Origin: Streptomyces sp. S3(2020)
Lineage (GTDB): Bacteria; Actinomycetota; Actinomycetes; Streptomycetales; Streptomycetaceae
Length of the DNA: 36,516 nt
NCBI RefSeq assembly: GCF_013044505.1
Contig: NZ_JABERD010000092.1
Span: 1-36,516 of the forward strand
Direction of reading: 5' to 3'
Under the pieces are notes generated by a model that saw only the letters and a program-made list of their open reading frames with translations, was not told where the DNA came from and did not search any database. Every line of letters starts with the position of its first letter. Position 1 is the stretch's first letter. Of this stretch, positions 33,096 to 36,516 are shown piece by piece. Position numbers and translations under genes: made by a program.

Positions 33096-34478
33096 ATGAC
33101 TTCAGCACGACGCACCACGCGCCACCGCCGTATCCGGGGCGCCCGCAAGCCACTGATCGCGGGGCTCGCCGCCACGGCCGCGCTCGTCGGCGCCTGGTAC
33201 GCCACCGCCGGGGCGAGCACGGCCACCGGACTCACCGTGTCCACGACCTCGGTGACCCTGTCCGCCAAGTTCCCCTACCTGTCGGCGGGTTACAACAACA
33301 GCCGCGAGTGGACGCGCACGGCGACGGCGGCCGCCCCGAACGGCACCCTGCGGGTGGCCTGGCCCGCCTCCGACGGCATCCACGTCACACCGCTGACGGC
33401 GGCCGGCAAGCGTTCGGGTGCGGACACGATCGTCAAGGGCGCCAAGGAGGTCGGCGGGCTGGTCGCGCACGACAACGGGTTCGCGCTGCTCACCCGGGTC
33501 TCCGACACCAACAAGTGGAAGGAGACGGCGGCCGCGATCGTCCGCTACACGAACGGCAAGAAGACCTTCCAGACCAAGCTCACCGGCACCGCCACCAACG
33601 ACACGTCCCCCACGCTCGACGGACAACTCACCTGGAACGGCACCAAGTACGGCGCCTACTTCGTGGTGCACGGCGCGGGCGGGTTCGCCGACGGGCACTT
33701 CGGCGACAAGATGCAGTACGTCAGCGCCAAGGGCAAGAAGGCGAGCGGCGGCTGGAGTTGGGGGTGCAGCCACAACGAGGGCATCGCCCTGCACGCCGAG
33801 ACGTCCGGCGCCTTCACCTCCCTCTGCTTCGACGACTGGCGCTCGGGCCTGTTCGTGTCCACCGGTATCGGCGCTCCCGATGTCGCGCCGGTGGTGCAGC
33901 GCGAGCAGTGCTGGGCGGGCTACTGCGGCGGTACGTTCGCGGGTCGTACGGGCGACCTGGTGAAGTCCTCCACCGGCCGCTACGCCACCGCGTTCGCCTC
34001 CCGGGGTGCCGCGTCGGCCAAGAAGAACCCCGACGACTCCAGCGGGCGCGGCTGGTCCGTCACGCCGAAGACCAGTACCCATCAGGTCGCGGTCGCCTTC
34101 ATGAAGAACCGCAACTCCGGTCCCGGCAAGGCGGTCTACCTCTCCACCACCAAGGGCACGGACCACGTCAACGTCCGCCTCGCCCCGTACGGCAAGGACC
34201 GGCTCCTGCTCTCCTGGGAGTCCGTGAAGAACGCCAAGTGCACGGCCGGCACCTGCACCGGCACGTTCGCGGGCACCCATCTGCGTCTCATCGACTGGAA
34301 CGGCAAGTTCCAGGGTTCGGACAAGATCGTGAACACACGGATCACCGGTGATATCGCGGTCCAGAAGGACGGGACGCTGACCTGGGCGTCCGTAGCCGTC
34401 ACCCCGTCGTACGCGACCGCCCTCACCGGGGCGTCCCCGACGACGAAGACGCTGAAGATCAGCCGTCTGACGCCCTGA
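33096..34478 (+). CDS. Secreted protein of unknown function
   Basis: 460 residues from ATG 33096. The N-terminus is a signal peptide: basic residues to about 19, a hydrophobic stretch LIAGLAATAALVGAWYATA and likely cleavage after AGA/AST near 41. The mature protein has repeated short strands with Trp and Gly (TLRVAWPASDG, GQLTWNGTKYGAYFVVHG, GGWSWGCSHNEGIALHAE, GDLVKSSTGRYATAFASRGA, RLLLSWESVKNAKC), which suggest a beta-propeller. Cys pairs such as CWAGYC and CTAGTC could form disulfides. I do not recognise the family with certainty and cannot name a function. It is followed by a bidirectional hairpin. Confidence 0.8.
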   Translation: MTSARRTTRHRRIRGARKPLIAGLAATAALVGAWYATAGASTATGLTVSTTSVTLSAKFPYLSAGYNNSREWTRTATAAAPNGTLRVAWPASDGIHVTPLTAAGKRSGADTIVKGAKEVGGLVAHDNGFALLTRVSDTNKWKETAAAIVRYTNGKKTFQTKLTGTATNDTSPTLDGQLTWNGTKYGAYFVVHGAGGFADGHFGDKMQYVSAKGKKASGGWSWGCSHNEGIALHAETSGAFTSLCFDDWRSGLFVSTGIGAPDVAPVVQREQCWAGYCGGTFAGRTGDLVKSSTGRYATAFASRGAASAKKNPDDSSGRGWSVTPKTSTHQVAVAFMKNRNSGPGKAVYLSTTKGTDHVNVRLAPYGKDRLLLSWESVKNAKCTAGTCTGTFAGTHLRLIDWNGKFQGSDKIVNTRITGDIAVQKDGTLTWASVAVTPSYATALTGASPTTKTLKISRLTP

Positions 34479-34491
34479 TCACGCGCCACAC

Positions 34492-34521
34492 CCTCCCCCG
34501 TCCCCACCTGCACGGGGGAGG
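34492..34521. terminator. Bidirectional terminator hairpin
   Basis: CCTCCCCCGT (34492-34501) pairs perfectly with ACGGGGGAGG (34512-34521) around a ten-base loop. It lies between the convergent ends of the secreted-protein gene (34478) and the repeat-protein gene (34522), so it can end both transcripts. Confidence 0.75.
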
Positions 34522-36427
34522 TCAGTCCGCCGCGCGGGCGGTGAGCACTCCGACCATCCGGCGTACGACCTCGGCGGGCAGCGCCGGATTCCGGGCCGCC
34601 GTCTCCGCGTTGCCGGTGCCCGTCCTGAGCAGCAGGACCAGGAGCCGGGCCGGCAGCCTAGGGTGGAGCGCGGCGGCGTGCCGGATGTGCTCGTGGGGGT
34701 CCTCCAACAGCCTCGCGGCCGCCGCCGCCGAGAGCCGCGGGTCGGTCGCGGCGCGGTACCGGACCTCCTCGTCGGGGTCCCGACTGAGCCGTTCCACCAG
34801 TTCGGGCGTGGACTTCGGGTCGTCCAGGGCGAGTTGGCGCATGCGCGGGCTGGGGTCGTCGGCGTAGCGCAGGAGGCCGTGACGGGGGAAGTTGGGGTGG
34901 CCGCGCGGCCGGTCGGGGGTGCTGAGGCTGCCGGTCCACCACCGCCACACCGCCAGGAGCATGTCGGCGGGCGCGTCGTCGCAGGACTCGGCCAGGAAGA
35001 GCTGCACGACACGGTCCTCGTCCCGGGCGAGGCGTGCGACGACGTCCGGTGGCAGCCGGCGGGCACGGGCGACGCTTCTGCGGACCAGGGGGTGGGAGGA
35101 GGTGGCCAGGCGGCGCATGGCGTCCTCGTCCTCGTGCAGGGCGACGACCCAGTCGAGTGCCCAGGAGTGCTGGTCCAGGTCGAACTCGAAGTCGATGCGC
35201 GCGCGTTGTTCCTCGGTGAGGTCGGCCCGCTTCGCCACGACGTAGCGGACGTCGGCGTCGGAGTCCTCGGCGAGGAGGGCGACGAGGTCGGGGTCCAGAC
35301 GCGGGTTGCGGGCCAGCGAGCGGCGCTCGTCCGACTCGCCGTGCCGTGCCAGGTGTTCGGCGAGAGCGCGCTCCAGGCGGCAGGTCTCCAGCGCCTGGCG
35401 CCGGATGTCCTGGACGCCCTGGACCTCGGGGGTCTCGAACACCGCCCGGGGCATGGGGTGTTGGCGATGGTGCAGCAGCAGGGACCGGATACGCACGGTG
35501 CCGTGCGGATCGACCAGGAGCGCCTCCCGTGCGGCGGCGTCGAGATGGGACCAGGCCGACAGGCAGGCCACGGCCCGCACACCGCCGTCGGGATCGGCGG
35601 CCAACGCGACCGACACATCGGCGGGCAGGCCTCTGAGGCGGGCGGCCTCGGAACGCACACGCGGGGACGGATCGACGGCGAGCCTGCGGCAGGTGTCCTC
35701 GTCGAGCTCGGCCCAGCGCTCGGCGGCGATCATGGTGAGCAGCCACCGTTGGCGCTCGCTCTCCTCGCCGAGAATCACTCGGGCCCACTGCTCGGGGGTG
35801 ATGTCCGGCTGGTTCTCGGCCGCCCGCATCCGCGTCTTCCAGTCCGGATGGGACAGGGCGGCGTCCCGGGCTTCCGTCGGCAGTGTGCTGTACATCGCAT
35901 ACGGTGACCTGTCCACCAGCTGGGGCCGTAGCTCCTTCGGGGTGGCCGCGTTGAGCGAGAGCCCGCTCGCCCAGGCGTCGAGCACCCTCTCCGAGGGCCT
36001 CGGCCCCTGGAACAGCGACTCCCAGGCGGCTGCCCGGTCCTCCGCCGTCTCCCGGCCCGCGGCCTGCGCGGCCTCCTCCTGCCGCTCCCTGATCCGGTCC
36101 ACGGCGACGAGCCAGACCGCGTACTCCTCGGTCGTGACACCCAGCAGGGTGTCCCCGTCCAGCGACAGCGTCAGGAACTCCGGCTGCCCGGGCAGCTCAG
36201 CGAGCACCCCGGCGAGATCCCACTCAGCGGCGAGCCTGACCCGTGTCCACCGCCGGGGCGAGCACCCCGCGTCGACGAGGAACACCCCGTCCCCACCGAG
36301 GATCCCCGCCTCGGACGCCAGCCGGAACCACTGAGCGTTGACCTCGGCGACCGGATCGCCCCGCTCCGACCCCACCGCCACGGCCGGTTCCGTCTCCCAC
36401 CCGACGACATGCCGCCACGCGAACGCG
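34522..36427 (-). CDS. Large repeat protein (HEAT/LRV-like), 5' end lost
   Basis: About 634 residues are genuine. The reading frame continues to an ATG at 36495, but the bases from 36428 on are a fold-back copy and adapter sequence, so the true N-terminus is missing. The first part (VVGWETEPAVAVGSERGDPV, then WFRLASEAGILGGDG) is a globular domain. From about residue 190 the protein is a series of leucine-rich-variant or HEAT-like repeats, each near 24 residues, with the pattern RR.LA..P.LDPDLVALLAED.D..VR (for example ARNPRLDPDLVALLAEDSDA). Such repeats bind proteins or nucleic acids. No catalytic motif is visible. I recall similar Streptomyces proteins of unknown role. Confidence 0.75.
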
Positions 36428-36481
36428 GGCGGCATGTCGTCGGGTGGGAGACGGAACCGGCCGTGGCGGTGGGGTCGGAGC
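36363..36481. repeat. Perfect fold-back inverted repeat at the contig end
   Basis: Bases 36363-36416 are the exact reverse complement of 36428-36481 (54 pairs, no mismatch) around an 11-base loop. The last pair may be chance, because 36481 is also the first base of the adapter match. Perfect identity, position inside a gene and adjacent adapter sequence show a sequencing or assembly chimera rather than a natural palindrome. Confidence 0.9.
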
Positions 36482-36516
36482 TGTCTACTATACACTTCTC
36501 CGAGCCCACGAGAGTC
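36481..36516. other. Nextera (Tn5) adapter sequence left in the assembly
   Basis: The last 36 bases match the Nextera transposase read-through adapter in about 30 of its 34 bases, including an unbroken 17-base run TCTCCGAGCCCACGAGA at 36497-36513. The first part, CTGTCT then TATACAC, is the Tn5 mosaic end with three changed bases. This is not genomic DNA. Confidence 0.93.

Noticed and set aside
36363..36481. Long perfect palindrome as a telomere, transposon end or RNA hairpin
   Set aside because: It is inside a coding frame, has no mismatch at all and is followed by Nextera adapter sequence, so it is a technical chimera.

Overview
The window is high-GC actinobacterial DNA, almost certainly from a Streptomyces. 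It shows strong third-position GC bias, frequent GTG and TTG starts, ATGA/GTGA overlaps, Tat-type lipoproteins and an alditol oxidase very close to S. coelicolor AldO as I remember it. No tRNA, rRNA, CRISPR, phage or transposase gene is visible. The right end is not natural sequence: from 36481 it matches the Illumina Nextera (Tn5) adapter with a few errors, and it is preceded by a perfect fold-back repeat. The window therefore ends at a draft-contig end.

Layout. 1-4335: start of an unknown gene running off the left edge, a DUF456 membrane protein, a DNA-alkylation repair pair (AdaA-AlkA fusion plus Ogt, coupled by ATGA), and rsgA preceded by a 22-codon upstream ORF with a strong Shine-Dalgarno. 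4336-8568: a regulatory cluster on the plus strand, made of a LuxR-type NTPase regulator with an unclear start, a MEDS-domain RsbA-like protein and an RsbW-like ATPase. 8637-10109: a composite membrane protein on the minus strand (sigma-like, HxxxCxxC motif, one TM, extracellular CBM2). 10372-13530: a minus-strand series of a radical SAM protein with CX8CX2C spacing, a PPOX-like flavin protein and a D-2-hydroxyacid dehydrogenase. aldO is divergent.

15089-22647 is a sugar-uptake and hydrolysis locus: a ROK repressor, a Tat-lipoprotein binding protein, two MalF/MalG-type permeases and a GH2 beta-galactosidase. No ATPase is encoded, so a shared MsiK-type ATPase is expected. The ROK gene and the operon share a 14-bp element over their predicted -35 regions, which suggests co-regulation. 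22772-25378 is a three-gene ABC-2 exporter. 25406-27102 holds an unknown protein with a 9-bp tandem repeat, tightly followed by a secreted GH10 xylanase. 27063-28981 is an ArsR-like regulator plus MFS exporter on the minus strand, with two palindromes over its promoter.

29052-36427 is a mixed region: a possible jacalin-like fragment, VOC-family proteins, a TetR/hydrolase pair, a DinB-like protein, a secreted unknown protein, and a large repeat protein whose 5' end is lost in the contig-end artefact. Carbohydrate sensing, uptake and degradation is the main theme (CBM2 protein, ROK/ABC/GH2, GH10, AldO), mixed with stress and DNA-repair regulation.
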